Origin: Planktothrix sp. FACHB-1365
GTDB lineage: Bacteria > Cyanobacteriota > Cyanobacteriia > Cyanobacteriales > Microcoleaceae
Direction of reading: 5' to 3'
Length of the DNA: 64,000 nt
Assembly: GCF_014697575.1 (NCBI RefSeq)
Contig: NZ_JACJSC010000001.1
Coordinates: forward strand, 434,001 to 498,000
The notes beneath the pieces were generated by a model. That model was not told where the DNA came from and searched no databases. It saw only the letters and a program-made list of their open reading frames with translations. Below are positions 29,374 through 39,019 of this stretch, piece by piece. Made by a program: the position numbers and the translations under genes. Positions within the stretch are counted from its first letter, which is position 1. Each line of letters opens with the position of its first letter.

Positions 29374-30141
29374 TTAAATCCGAAGTAATATATCACGACC
29401 ATGAGTATCCGTGCCACAGGTGTTCAGTAAACCATAACTATCGGTTAACTGTTTAACTGGGTTGACAATTTCTGGGGTGGGTAACCAAGGGTTCATATTG
29501 CGATAGGCATAATAGACTTCAATGCCATCCATTCCCAACCGAGCCGCTTCTGCAATGACTTCAGGGATAGAACGACGATACCGTCCTGGATGAGCTAAAA
29601 CGGCTAACCCTCCAGCCTCTTGGATAGCAGCTATCACATTTTCAGCAGAATAGGCCTCTGTTTTCACAAAAGCCGTGTCACCTTGCAGATAGGGTTGTAG
29701 ACAAGCTGCATCAGGATCAAAAGCATAACCCAGAATATGGACATTTACACCCAATAACTGAGCATGAATTTCTGCCCCTGTCCATAACTGAGGGGCTGTA
29801 TGAGCAAGTTCGGGATGGTTTTGTTTCCAGTTGTCTAACCACTGTTGTGCTTCTTTGTATCCTTGGGTTGTATGGTGATCGGTAATAGCCAGTCCTTTTA
29901 ACCCAATATCAATCACCTGTTGCATCACTTCATCCGGTTCAAGTTGACCATCTGAACGTCGGGTATGGAGGTGAAAGTTATAGAACTTTGGGCAACTTCT
30001 GGCATTCAAGGTTTGAAAGACCTGTTGCAGTGCTAACCTATCTTGGGCAGGAGGTATCAATAAGGGTGATTCCACATATCCGGTCTGGATGTGAAACCAC
30101 CTCGACAAAAGTTCAGAAGCTGAAGTTAGATTAACACTCAT
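29374..30141 (-). CDS. PHP-domain phosphoesterase-like protein
   Basis: A 255-residue protein with the PHP metal motifs in order: HxH in NFHLHTRRSDG, ITDHHTTQGY, GAEIHA, HPGRYRRS, and a final GTDTHGRD. The PHP family are trinuclear-metal phosphoesterases acting on nucleotides or small phosphates, or attached to DNA polymerases. This stand-alone version resembles the YciV/RnaAM-like group. About 50 residues precede the first motif. It lies 180 bp downstream of the hetZ-like gene on the same strand, separated by a repeat-containing spacer. Confidence 0.88.
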   Translation of the reverse strand: MSVNLTSASELLSRWFHIQTGYVESPLLIPPAQDRLALQQVFQTLNARSCPKFYNFHLHTRRSDGQLEPDEVMQQVIDIGLKGLAITDHHTTQGYKEAQQWLDNWKQNHPELAHTAPQLWTGAEIHAQLLGVNVHILGYAFDPDAACLQPYLQGDTAFVKTEAYSAENVIAAIQEAGGLAVLAHPGRYRRSIPEVIAEAARLGMDGIEVYYAYRNMNPWLPTPEIVNPVKQLTDSYGLLNTCGTDTHGRDILLRI

Positions 30142-30321
30142 ACCGTCTTAATCTTAATAAACTGTTACTATAATCTACTGTATCGAATTTACTCGGCAGT
30201 TGCGACAAGACAGCCTTAAGATTGACCAATTTTAAATTTAAAAATCTTATATAAGGAAATAGGAAACAGGGAACAGGAAACAAGGGGTTGAGGGTTTCCT
30301 TGTTTCCTAACACAGTTCCCA

Positions 30322-31503
30322 TTATGCTAAAGCCTCGGTGTTACGGTAGTTAAAAGCCATGTCGAGGAGTTTAGCCCAACGTTTTTGCACTTGTTTCGGG
30401 GTACATTTCAGGGCAGATGCGATCGCTTTATCACTTTCTTGAGTTGCTTTGAGTTGCAGTAACGTTTGTTGATCGGCGGATAATTGAGCTTGGAAAGTTT
30501 CCCATTGTTGGCTATTCATCCCCAATTTTTGGTTAATATCAGCCCCTAACCATTCATGGACAAGTTTCCAGTTGGTAGACCGGGCGAATTTTTCAACGTG
30601 GTATTTAAACCGTTGTTGCAGATAGTCCCGTTGACGGGCCGTTAACCCCATGGCTTTGTCAATATCGCAAGCTTGGAGATCTTGCATTTTCAAGGTTAAG
30701 TATTTGACACAATCACTTTGTCCTTGAGATTCTAAATATTGAACCAGTTCAGCAATGACGCGATCTCGTAAAACACTTTCAGCCGGGTCAGGGGTTTCAG
30801 ATACCATTTTTTCCCGAATTTGCTGCATCGCCGATGTCCGACTTTGAGCTTCGGCTTCTTCGGTTTTGCCTCCTTCAACGGCTAACTCAATATCCATAGA
30901 CGTTTCAGGAGGTTGACCTTTGGCAAAGCCTTGGGCGCGTAATACAATTAACCGTTGACGGTTGCGACCGGGTAAACCAATTTGACGCTTGGCATACTGT
31001 TCGGTAAAGGCCATGTATTCTGCTAATTCTAAACGGGTGCGGGGGGTATAGTCGGCTTCCATAACGTGTTCCCGACGGAAAGCCCGTAAACACTCGACAT
31101 AAAACCCTTGCAGAAAGTCTTCAATTAAATTGTAACGGGCTTGAAAGCTTAACTGAGATTCAAAGGAAGCAACGTGACGATACACCATTGCGGCTAAGTT
31201 AGAATGCAGTTCTACCCGACCTTGACGAGAACCGAGTTTGTAATATTCTAAGCATTTTTGCAAGCGATGACGAGCTAAACTGAGTTGCCAGGTTTGCACT
31301 TCGCCAGAATTTTGAATGCGGTTGCTTTTTTCGCAAATACGTTCGACTTCTAACGCCATCCGCAGCGTCACCGCCCGACCACTAGCAGGAAGGGTTTTGA
31401 CGGTTGTTTGCAGTTCTTGTAATAAGAGTTGAGCTAAAGCTTGAGGATTAATAGAATTGAGGGTAACTTCAGAATCTTGAATAGAAATTTCTTGTGCAAA
31501 CAT
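30322..31503 (-). CDS. hetZ: HetZ-like protein
   Basis: A 393-residue protein from the ATG at 31503 (MFAQEISIQDSE); an in-frame ATG at 31527 would give 401. No membrane segment. The composition is helical and basic, and the C-terminus has a helix-turn-helix-like stretch (DKAIASALKCTPKQVQKRWAKLLDMAFNYR). LTARQRDYLQQRFKYHVEKFAR resembles a sigma-region-like helix pair. Length and sequence resemble HetZ, a DNA-binding protein that acts early in heterocyst differentiation in Anabaena and is conserved in filamentous cyanobacteria, including strains without heterocysts. Identification is from recalled similarity, so moderate confidence. No patU gene is adjacent. Confidence 0.65.
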   Translation of the reverse strand: MFAQEISIQDSEVTLNSINPQALAQLLLQELQTTVKTLPASGRAVTLRMALEVERICEKSNRIQNSGEVQTWQLSLARHRLQKCLEYYKLGSRQGRVELHSNLAAMVYRHVASFESQLSFQARYNLIEDFLQGFYVECLRAFRREHVMEADYTPRTRLELAEYMAFTEQYAKRQIGLPGRNRQRLIVLRAQGFAKGQPPETSMDIELAVEGGKTEEAEAQSRTSAMQQIREKMVSETPDPAESVLRDRVIAELVQYLESQGQSDCVKYLTLKMQDLQACDIDKAMGLTARQRDYLQQRFKYHVEKFARSTNWKLVHEWLGADINQKLGMNSQQWETFQAQLSADQQTLLQLKATQESDKAIASALKCTPKQVQKRWAKLLDMAFNYRNTEALA

Positions 31504-31962
31504 GATGGATGTCCTGGGGTAAAGCACGGTGTACAGAAGGCGAGAGTCAAAGGCGGTTTGGTGTTTCCTGATTCAACTCTCTACACTTTGAATAGTAGAA
31601 GCAGCCCCTTTGGAGTAGTGATCAGAATGTTCCACTCTCTGAGGTAACTGTGTAGATGCCTTTGTCCATTCCTCTACATCAAGCCATTGTGCATCACCCT
31701 GAAAGCCTTATTTAATCGGTATTACAACCCTATTTTTTTGCTTTCGATCACACCTAATTTTGTTGGGGTTGTCGATGTTATCCCTAGACCAGTTTGGCAA
31801 CTGGCTACCTGAATCTAAAGAAGAGAGACTGTAATAGGGAGTTCCTGGGGTTCTCTAAAACCCCGAAGACACTTAAGAATCCCCGTCTCTTTAGAGCGGG
31901 GAGTGTCAAAAAGTATTCTTGGTGTCTCTGTGTCTTGGTGTTTATTCTGTAAGCAAATCTAC
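31504..31962. other. Long intergenic region upstream of hetZ
   Basis: About 460 bp between the hetZ start (-) and the Uma2 stop (-). It presumably holds the hetZ promoter and leader. Its distal part contains the hairpin pair described separately (31846-31907). No coding sequence is convincing; a short frame on the plus strand at 31441-31647 overlaps hetZ and has no support. Confidence 0.5.
31846..31907. mobile_element. Possible solo end of an IS200/IS605-family element
   Basis: Two consecutive hairpins: GGGGTT/AACCCC (about 31847-31864), then CCCCG-CTCT/AGAG-CGGGG (31881-31901), the latter inside GACACT/AGTGTC (31868-31873/31902-31907). The layout AGAATCCCCG...CGGGGAGTGTCAA resembles subterminal palindromes at the right ends of cyanobacterial IS605/TnpB elements. 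No transposase or TnpB coding remains nearby, so it would be a remnant or a non-autonomous palindrome-associated element. Confidence 0.45.
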
Positions 31963-32556
31963 TTACTGTTGCTCTATCAAGGTAAAATCGACTTTATCGT
32001 AAATATCAGCTAGGGAAATTTCAAAGGCAACTGAGGCGAGGGATAAGGTGGCAGTTTCGCCTTCATATTCGGAGAGTAACCATTTGCCATTATCCGTTTT
32101 CGTGAATTGTTCAACGTGGTGATGATATTGATCAATTAAAAGATATTCTTGGAAAGTGGGAATAGTTCGATAAGCCTGAAATTTGTCTCCTCGATCATAT
32201 CCTTCTGTAGATTTAGAGAGGACTTCAGCAATTAATGTTGGATTCATTAAACTGTCTTTTCTGCCTTCTTGAAATTGTAATTCTCCTGGAATGATCATAA
32301 CATCTGGATAAGTATAAATTTGTTTTTGAGGAATCCAGAGGCGTTGGTCGGTTACAAATACCCGATAAGGTTGACGTTTGAGGGCAAAATTTAATCCTCC
32401 ACTTAGATTCAGTGCAATTTGATTGTGATTGGGGGTTCCACCTGTCATAATAACAATTTCTCCATCTATATATTCATGGCGTTCTTGAGAATTGAGTTCT
32501 AATTCTAGGTATTGTTCAATGGTTTTATGGTCTTGTTTTTCAATTTGAGCGATCAT
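31963..32556 (-). CDS. Uma2-family (DUF820) putative nuclease
   Basis: A 197-residue Uma2 protein. Family landmarks: YLELELNSQERHEYIDGEIVIMTGGTPNHNQIALNL, YTYPDVMIIPG with the conserved Asp, PTLIAEVLSKSTEGYDRGDKF with the E-x-x-S/K region, and FQEYLLIDQYHHHVEQF. Predicted PD-(D/E)XK fold; biological role not established. It lies 35 bp downstream of the large restriction-modification gene on the same strand. This could be an operon, or coincidence given the abundance of Uma2 genes in cyanobacteria. Confidence 0.88.
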   Translation of the reverse strand: MIAQIEKQDHKTIEQYLELELNSQERHEYIDGEIVIMTGGTPNHNQIALNLSGGLNFALKRQPYRVFVTDQRLWIPQKQIYTYPDVMIIPGELQFQEGRKDSLMNPTLIAEVLSKSTEGYDRGDKFQAYRTIPTFQEYLLIDQYHHHVEQFTKTDNGKWLLSEYEGETATLSLASVAFEISLADIYDKVDFTLIEQQ

Positions 32557-32591
32557 AAAGTTTTACCTCATTAGTAATCCGATTAATACCA

Positions 32592-35500
32592 TCATCCTTT
32601 TCCCTCTACAATAGCAATTTCTTCTTCTGTTAATCCATAGAGTTTATAAACGATCGCATCTATGAGTTGATCACATCTGATTAACTGGATTTTGAGGGGT
32701 AATAGGGTGTTTAAACTGTTTTGATATTCCTGTTCTAAAGTTTGTTGTTCTTTTCTGGAAACCGGATCGATTTTGAGTTTCTTTTTGTTTTTATTTAACA
32801 CTGCAATTAATTGATCAAAACTGATATGGGGTTCGTTTTTGTAGTAGTCTCCTAAATAATTCTGTATTTTTGATTTATTGGTTAAACTGTCAATGGGGCA
32901 ACCGAGAAAGCGTTCTAACCATTGCAAAAAGCTTTTGATTTCCGCTTGTTTTTGTTTATTGAGTTCAATCATTTGTTCGGCTAAATAGGCTAACAAATCA
33001 TGAATCACATCGGCTTCTTCGGGTTGTTGGTTTAGGTGATCATCAATTTGGGATAAAATGGGTTCGGAGTTGCCATTGTTTTGATATTGGTTATAAAGTG
33101 CGATCGCATTTTCTAGGGATTTTTGGACGCGATGGACTTCTGCATCAGTCTTTATTCTTTCAGATTGTTGTATATTATAAATTGACAACTGTTCTAAATG
33201 TGCGAGTTTAACCTGTGCAAAAGTTTCACCTTTTTCTGGGTTGATATATTGGTAGCAATAATTGATTAACTTTGAGTTTAATAATCCTAATATATACTCC
33301 AAGTGGATACCTGAATTATCTAACAGTATCAGAATGTGTAGATTATCTCTACAGACAAAAGAATTATCTATTATTGTTGCCGTAATTTGATCGCCCGTTT
33401 GTCGAACTACAATTTTTTGTTTGGCATCAAAAAAAATAGCGGGATCGCGTGGTGCAGCTAACCATTCACCATAACTAATCCAATAATTAGACTCCCAAAA
33501 ATTACTATATCTGTCAATTAAACTTCCGCGCAACAGAGGCTTTAGTGATGGATCGTTTTTAATTTCAGTTACATAAGGTTTATCTTTAAGTATTTTTTGA
33601 GTTTGAGGAGGTTTTCCTTTTCCTACTTCAAAAGGTTTGACTCCATTTTTGATCGTGCAAAACTTTTTTAGTTGTTTTGATCGATTAATTACTTTTTGTA
33701 ATATTTCTTCGCTTAAGGGATTTTGAAAAATAGAAATAATATCACCATTTTTGTCAATCCAGGTATTTTGTTCTATATATATATTTTCTATTTGGGATTG
33801 ATGGGGATCATTAATTGTGACATATATTATATTTTCCTCCGGCTTTTTATTTTGAACGATCAAAATTTCACAGTCAACGGTGACGGATGGAAAAACTTTT
33901 TGCATAAAGTGGATAATTTCATTGATCGTAAACTCTTGAATTAGGTATTTTCTGAAATGATTACCTGAAAATATTTGTTCCCATGTATTAGGAGTAATGA
34001 AGCCTAATAAGCCATTCATGCAGCATAATTTTAATCCAAATTCGATAAATAATACATAAGTATCTTTAACGGCAGAACTATTAATATAAACTTGTGAATT
34101 ATAAAACGAGGTTTTTTTATCAATAATCGCACCATAAGGCGGATTTCCAACTACAGCATCAAACCCTGCATTCTCATTCCAACTGGCATTTTCTAAATCA
34201 ATAAATACTTCTGGAAATTCCAGATCCCAATGGAAAAACCGTTTTTCATAACTGAGTTTTTGCGCCTCTTCATAAATGGCTGCATCTGCTTTGTTCATCT
34301 GATTGGAATTAGCCGTAATTGCATTAGTACCCAATCTCTCTAAAAAATTCTTAGCTTGTTTCACTCCAAAAAACTGAGAAACATAAATATCTAACAACCG
34401 TTTATAAGGTTTTGCAGCTTGATCAAAAGACCGAAATAACTTTTCACTTTGTTCAACTTCAGCAAAGGTCGCATCACTCAAAACACTCACACCCCGCATA
34501 ATTTCTGCTGCTTTTAATAACCCCACAAATGGCCCTGTTAGTAAACTTAACTGTCCGATTTCATCGGCTGCCATTTTTGCTTCTGCTTCCCTCGCAGTTG
34601 TCCCAATTAATGAATTTCCACAACGTAAATGATGGTCTAAAAAACTTAAAGGCGCACCTATTGTAAAGGAATGTAGCCATAAACTTACCTTGGCTAATTC
34701 TACCGCCATTGAGTTTAAATCCACCCCATAAATACAACGTTTCATCACCACCCGTTGTAATAATTGAGTGGGCTCTAGTCTATCGGGATTAATGGTAATC
34801 CCCTGTTGTTCTAAATTGTCTAAAATGCTTTGACGGGTTTGGTCGAGCATTTCTAAAACCGGATTTTGTTCGGGATATTGGGATAAAATACGAATAAGCT
34901 CATCCGTTAAATAATCCACTGCTTCAACTAAAAAGTGACCGCTTCCCATTGCTGGATCACAAATTTTTATATCGAGTAAAGTGGTTTGTGCGTCTTGCTG
35001 TAACCGTTTTAAATCCTTTTTTAATCCGTTTAAACTTTGCTGTCCTAACCGTTGATCTTGTAATTGATTTTGCAGGTGTTCAATTTGCGTCATCAGTTCA
35101 GCAAATCGTTGCGATCGCTGTTCTAAAATGGGTTTTAAAGTATGACTAACAATGTATTTAACGATATAATCAGGGGTGTAATAAGAACCCGTTGCTTTGC
35201 GATCGCCTTTATCATTTTCTAAATAAACATTTCCCGTCAGCGCGTCTTGAATAATCACTCGATATTCTAATAACCCTTCATAAATTGACCCCAACTGTCG
35301 TACTCCTAAAAAACTATAATCAATGGGTTGTCCTTCAAATCGCGCTAATAAGTCTAAAACAGGAGCTAATACTGCATCAGATAGTTTAAATTGAGATAAG
35401 AAATAATTAGCAGGATAGTCTAATTGATCTTCAGTTTGACTAAAATTAAAATGAAATAAACCTCCATTATATCGAGGAACTTCTAAGCCGCGATCGCCTC

Positions 35501-36578
35501 GATCAACAATTTGAAATAAATTTAATAATTTATCATACATTCCCGTTGAAGTTTGGCTTAACTTCTTCTGACGATCAAGATTTTCAGCGACTTCTTTTGT
35601 TAATTGAATCAAGCTATAATCTCGATAATCGCCCTGAATTGGTAGCAGATTTCTGGCTTCAGCATAAAGCAAAAATAACAACTTATAAAGAAAGGATAGA
35701 GTCGCTTCATAAACCTGTTCAGAGGTCACAGGTTGTTCCCGTCGAGTTGCATCTGCAACAAAACCTCCGGCTAAATTAGGAAATATCCGATCAAATACTA
35801 AGGCTTTTAACTCATTCCCCACTCGCGTTGAGTATGTGGTACTTCCTTCCCGTACTCGTTCTAAAAAATTACGTCCTTGGGAGTCTTTGACAAAGGCTTC
35901 CTGACGAAAAAATAACCAAAAATATTTGAATTGATCTAAATTTTCTGCTGATAAAAGCTCTAGTAAATCGACTTGATAAAATTCCGTTGCTTTGGAAGAA
36001 GCTTGACGATAATAGAGTCGCCATTCTCGACCATTGGTTAAAATTCCCCAGTCTACTCCCGTCCCCATTAAATAGTTAGCAATCTGAAAGGATGGGTTAG
36101 TATTTTTATAAATATCCCGTTGATCGTTAGCCGAAACTTTACTGAGGGGACGTTGCCAATATTTAGCTTCTGCGATCGCAATTACCCTAGAATAAAACGC
36201 AGTTTCATGAGTTTGTAAAGGATAGGCTTGATCCCGTTCTATTTCATTGTTAAATAAAGCATAATCAGGACGTTCAGCACGACCTTTTGCCCGAATTGTG
36301 ACTTGAGGAATATAACTCAATCCTAAAATTTCTAATATCGGTTGAATTAATAAATCCTCCGTTTGCGCTTCACTCAACGTCGGTAATAAATCTTGTTTGG
36401 ACTGATAGAGATTTTTTAACTGCTTAAACCCCTCAGTCACATCAATTTGCCATTCTGGACAGTCCTGAAGGCGATGCTCTAAATAATGCTGAGAAAATAG
36501 AGGTTTATTAGTTTTTTGTCCCTCAGTCACAATAATACCCCCGATGCCATAATAGCCATGAGGGTTAAACTCTAGCAA
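32592..36578 (-). CDS. Single-chain type IIG-like restriction-modification enzyme
   Basis: A 1328-residue protein. The N-terminus carries a PD-(D/E)XK nuclease motif (Pro104-Asp105, then Glu137-Ala-Lys139 in IAIAEAKYW). The centre is an N6-adenine methyltransferase: GSYYTP (464-469), motif I DPAMGSGHF (541-549), motif IV NPPY (812-815). The C-terminal ~450 residues should hold target recognition (for example FEVGKGKPPQTQ and EPHISFDQL) and helical spacers. This is the Eco57I/type IIG plan, cutting and methylating with one chain. All motifs are intact. It ends 35 bp before a Uma2 gene; there are no separate restriction or specificity subunits. Confidence 0.9.
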   Translation of the reverse strand: MLEFNPHGYYGIGGIIVTEGQKTNKPLFSQHYLEHRLQDCPEWQIDVTEGFKQLKNLYQSKQDLLPTLSEAQTEDLLIQPILEILGLSYIPQVTIRAKGRAERPDYALFNNEIERDQAYPLQTHETAFYSRVIAIAEAKYWQRPLSKVSANDQRDIYKNTNPSFQIANYLMGTGVDWGILTNGREWRLYYRQASSKATEFYQVDLLELLSAENLDQFKYFWLFFRQEAFVKDSQGRNFLERVREGSTTYSTRVGNELKALVFDRIFPNLAGGFVADATRREQPVTSEQVYEATLSFLYKLLFLLYAEARNLLPIQGDYRDYSLIQLTKEVAENLDRQKKLSQTSTGMYDKLLNLFQIVDRGDRGLEVPRYNGGLFHFNFSQTEDQLDYPANYFLSQFKLSDAVLAPVLDLLARFEGQPIDYSFLGVRQLGSIYEGLLEYRVIIQDALTGNVYLENDKGDRKATGSYYTPDYIVKYIVSHTLKPILEQRSQRFAELMTQIEHLQNQLQDQRLGQQSLNGLKKDLKRLQQDAQTTLLDIKICDPAMGSGHFLVEAVDYLTDELIRILSQYPEQNPVLEMLDQTRQSILDNLEQQGITINPDRLEPTQLLQRVVMKRCIYGVDLNSMAVELAKVSLWLHSFTIGAPLSFLDHHLRCGNSLIGTTAREAEAKMAADEIGQLSLLTGPFVGLLKAAEIMRGVSVLSDATFAEVEQSEKLFRSFDQAAKPYKRLLDIYVSQFFGVKQAKNFLERLGTNAITANSNQMNKADAAIYEEAQKLSYEKRFFHWDLEFPEVFIDLENASWNENAGFDAVVGNPPYGAIIDKKTSFYNSQVYINSSAVKDTYVLFIEFGLKLCCMNGLLGFITPNTWEQIFSGNHFRKYLIQEFTINEIIHFMQKVFPSVTVDCEILIVQNKKPEENIIYVTINDPHQSQIENIYIEQNTWIDKNGDIISIFQNPLSEEILQKVINRSKQLKKFCTIKNGVKPFEVGKGKPPQTQKILKDKPYVTEIKNDPSLKPLLRGSLIDRYSNFWESNYWISYGEWLAAPRDPAIFFDAKQKIVVRQTGDQITATIIDNSFVCRDNLHILILLDNSGIHLEYILGLLNSKLINYCYQYINPEKGETFAQVKLAHLEQLSIYNIQQSERIKTDAEVHRVQKSLENAIALYNQYQNNGNSEPILSQIDDHLNQQPEEADVIHDLLAYLAEQMIELNKQKQAEIKSFLQWLERFLGCPIDSLTNKSKIQNYLGDYYKNEPHISFDQLIAVLNKNKKKLKIDPVSRKEQQTLEQEYQNSLNTLLPLKIQLIRCDQLIDAIVYKLYGLTEEEIAIVEGKG

Positions 36579-36972
36579 TATTCGTTATTTTTGTCAACTG
36601 TTTCATAGAAATTTCCTGTTAATTATTAATATTTAATTGCTTAAGCTATATTGCATTTAAACTCTATATATATGCAGTGCGAGGACGCTGGCAATACAAT
36701 GGTTTCATGATTACTTAATAACTCATTTAGATGCTTAAGAGCTTATTGGTCAGTTGGTGTATATTATTCAGAAGGATTAAAAATCTCAAACAAGGCTATA
36801 TAGAGCGACTTTGGATAGCTGCAGGGTCTACCCTCGAAGCGTTGTTAGGTTATCGTCCTTGATGGGGTCTAAAATCCTTGACTTGTTTCAGATATTCGAT
36901 TAAACTATCTAATATTGTTTTTTTACAAAAAAATATTACTTTCAATATTCAGATTAAATCCAGGAAAAAAAG
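36579..36972. other. Intergenic region between divergent R-M and DUF3611 genes
   Basis: About 394 bp. Most is AT-rich. Between about 36800 and 36863 one frame reads GYIERLWIAAGSTLEALLGYRP and then stops. This could be a decayed gene remnant, but it has no start and no recognised family. TATATATATG near 36665 and TTGACTTG near 36876 are promoter-like, without proof. Confidence 0.35.
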
Positions 36973-37578
36973 ATGGTTGAACCCTATACGAATTATGAAT
37001 CTCCGTCTCCTAATATTCATGAAATTGCCCAAGATTTTCGTCGTTTGGGCTGGTTTGGATTTTGGGTACAATCTATATTGGGAATAATCCCCATATTTCT
37101 ATTGATTTTTGTTTTGTTTTTAAGACCCGCTTCTCCTTCTAATCCCCAAAATTCTGCCCTGGGTCTTGTTTTAGGATATGGATGTTTATTTGCTTTAATT
37201 TTTACCCTGTATTGGTGTTTCCGATATAGTCAAATTGGTAATCAATTAGAAGATCCCAACCAACGACCCGCTAAAGCAGAGGTAATTCATGCTTTATGGT
37301 TAGGAATTACTGCGAATTTAATCGGGATGGCTTGTGTTATTTTAGTAGGGTTTTTAATGGTGGGAAGTTTATTATATCGGATGCTCACCTTACCTCCGGG
37401 TGGGTCTAAACTTCTCACTCCCCTTCCAGGAACAACGGTTTTAAATGCGGGTTCTATTATTACCCCTTTTAATTTAATTGCGATGCAAGCAATGGTGAAT
37501 GCAATGGCCGCAGAATTAGCTGGAATTGCAGTCAGTTTGTGGTTATTAAGTCGGGTGAGTTCCCATCAATCTAAATAG
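36973..37578 (+). CDS. DUF3611 membrane protein
   Basis: A 201-residue protein with four hydrophobic segments (about 32-52, 62-82, 112-135, 160-190). The DUF3611 N-terminus EIAQDFRRLGWFGFWVQSILGIIP is recognisable. The family includes the plant chloroplast envelope protein TIC21/PIC1, proposed as an iron permease or import component, and cyanobacterial homologues. The role here is inferred only from family. Downstream lie short repeats, not another gene in the same direction. Confidence 0.8.
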   Translation: MVEPYTNYESPSPNIHEIAQDFRRLGWFGFWVQSILGIIPIFLLIFVLFLRPASPSNPQNSALGLVLGYGCLFALIFTLYWCFRYSQIGNQLEDPNQRPAKAEVIHALWLGITANLIGMACVILVGFLMVGSLLYRMLTLPPGGSKLLTPLPGTTVLNAGSIITPFNLIAMQAMVNAMAAELAGIAVSLWLLSRVSSHQSK

Positions 37579-37600
37579 GGAATAGGGAATAGGGAACAGG

Positions 37601-37631
37601 GAATTACGAATTACGAATTACGAATTACGAA
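37601..37631. repeat. 7-bp tandem repeat (GAATTAC)
   Basis: GAATTAC is repeated four times plus a partial unit. The reverse-complement array lies at 42260-42293. It is preceded by repeats of an AGGGAATAGGGAA type (37577-37600). Confidence 0.85.
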
Positions 37632-37660
37632 GGGGGAATAGAAAATAGGAAATAAACCGA

Positions 37661-37704
37661 TAACTGGTACAGACGCGCCATGGCACGTCTCTACTGATAA
37701 CTGA
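37661..37704. repeat. 44-bp repeat, inverted copy of 42205-42248
   Basis: Matches the reverse complement of 42205-42248 over all 44 positions. It carries an internal CATGG-centred near-palindrome (GACGCGCCATGGCACGTC) and a TCAGTTATCAGT-type end. The two copies enclose the YihY and hybrid-kinase genes. Confidence 0.9.
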
Positions 37705-37711
37705 TGTTCTA

Positions 37712-38596
37712 TCAGCTTTTAAATTCTGCATGGCGATCTGGGATAATATTAGAGCCATAATGACGGGTATAAACTTGGGTAAATTCTGCACCAAAAAATA
37801 GAATTTGTACAGAATAATAAATCCAAGTTAGAAAAATGACTAATGATCCCGCCGCCCCATAGGTTGAACTAAAACTACTACTTCCTAAATACATTCCAAT
37901 CAAAGATTTACCCAATGTAAAAAATAAAGCTGTAATCATTGCCCCAATTAAAACATCATTCCAAGTAATCAAAACATCGGGTAAATATTTAAAAATTAAA
38001 GCAAATAATAAGGTAGTAACCGCAAAAGAAACCACTAAATTGAGCAATTGCCACAAACTATCAGCACCCGGTAAAAGTTCACTGGCATAGCGACTTAATC
38101 CGGTTAATACTGCACTAACGGTTAAAGAAACTAATAATAAAAATCCAATACTAACTACAGCAGCAAAAGATAACGCCCGTTTTCTGACAAAACTACCCAC
38201 TGCATTTGTCGGTTTAGGGGTAATATTCCAAATTGTATTTAATGAATCTTGTAACTGAACAAAGACCCCTGACGCGCCAAAAATTAAAAAGCCAAGACTC
38301 ACCAAGGATGCAAAAAGTCCATTTCCTTCCCCCGGACGGTTGGTATTTTCTAAAGCGGTTTGAATAACCGTTGCTCCGTCTTTCCCCACTAACCCTTGAA
38401 TTTGTCCAACTAATTCTCCCCGTGCTGCTTCTTCCCCTAAGAAAAAACCTGCAATTGCGACAACAATAACCAATAAAGGCGCCAAAGAAAATACGGTGTA
38501 ATAAGCTAAAGCCGCCGCCAATTGGGAGGCATTATCTTGACTCCATTCTTGATAGGTTTCTTTGAGTAGTCGCCAAACCGTTCTCCAACTAATCAC
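37712..38596 (-). CDS. YihY/virulence factor BrkB family membrane protein
   Basis: A 294-residue protein with about six membrane segments. Family hallmarks: ETYQEWSQDNASQLAAALAYYTVFSLAPLLVI at the N-terminus, the GASGVFVQLQDSLNTIWNI segment, and YGAAGSLVIFLTWIYYSVQILFFGAEFTQVY near the C-terminus. Family function is unsettled; the older RNase BN assignment was withdrawn. Divergently oriented to the hybrid kinase gene across 423 bp. Confidence 0.92.
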   Translation of the reverse strand: MISWRTVWRLLKETYQEWSQDNASQLAAALAYYTVFSLAPLLVIVVAIAGFFLGEEAARGELVGQIQGLVGKDGATVIQTALENTNRPGEGNGLFASLVSLGFLIFGASGVFVQLQDSLNTIWNITPKPTNAVGSFVRKRALSFAAVVSIGFLLLVSLTVSAVLTGLSRYASELLPGADSLWQLLNLVVSFAVTTLLFALIFKYLPDVLITWNDVLIGAMITALFFTLGKSLIGMYLGSSSFSSTYGAAGSLVIFLTWIYYSVQILFFGAEFTQVYTRHYGSNIIPDRHAEFKS

Positions 38597-39019
38597 ACAA
38601 CCTCCTTTAGGCGTTTATCAATGATCTGTTGTCGGTTAATAGTCCCAAGTTAAGGGTTTATCCTGCTTCAGGAATTCATTGATCCCCATCTCCAACTTTT
38701 AAAGCTAACCTTTTATCGTTATACTCCCAATTCTGACTAAGCTTCAATCTATCTTTTGAGAGAACCTAACATCAAGTTTGATCCTTAAGCTAATTTAAAA
38801 ATTTAAAATTTAATGACAATTTTGAACAATTTCTATCCAAAGAGAGACGAAAAATAGGGGGAATTCGGTTTATTTTTCATTCTATAGGGGGATGTTCATT
38901 GAGTAAACCCTCAAATTAAGTCTGTGTTCAACATAAATGGAATAACTTTTTATGGCTTTAATTCCCTCTATTCAAACCTGCTGCTCTCCCAAGACATACT
39001 GTTCTGCACATAACTTAGA
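38597..39019. other. Divergent intergenic region, with a possible short leader frame
   Basis: About 423 bp between yihY (-) and the hybrid kinase (+). The last 70 bp hold the small frame described separately (38952-39023). The rest is AT-rich with no recognised site. Confidence 0.4.

Noticed and set aside
36800-36863. Possible pseudogene fragment GYIERLWIAAGSTLEALLGYRP
   Set aside because: Too short, with no start or recognisable family; kept only as a remark on the spacer.
37577-37631. Tandem repeats as a CRISPR array
   Set aside because: Units are 7 bp with no spacers, so this is a simple-sequence repeat.
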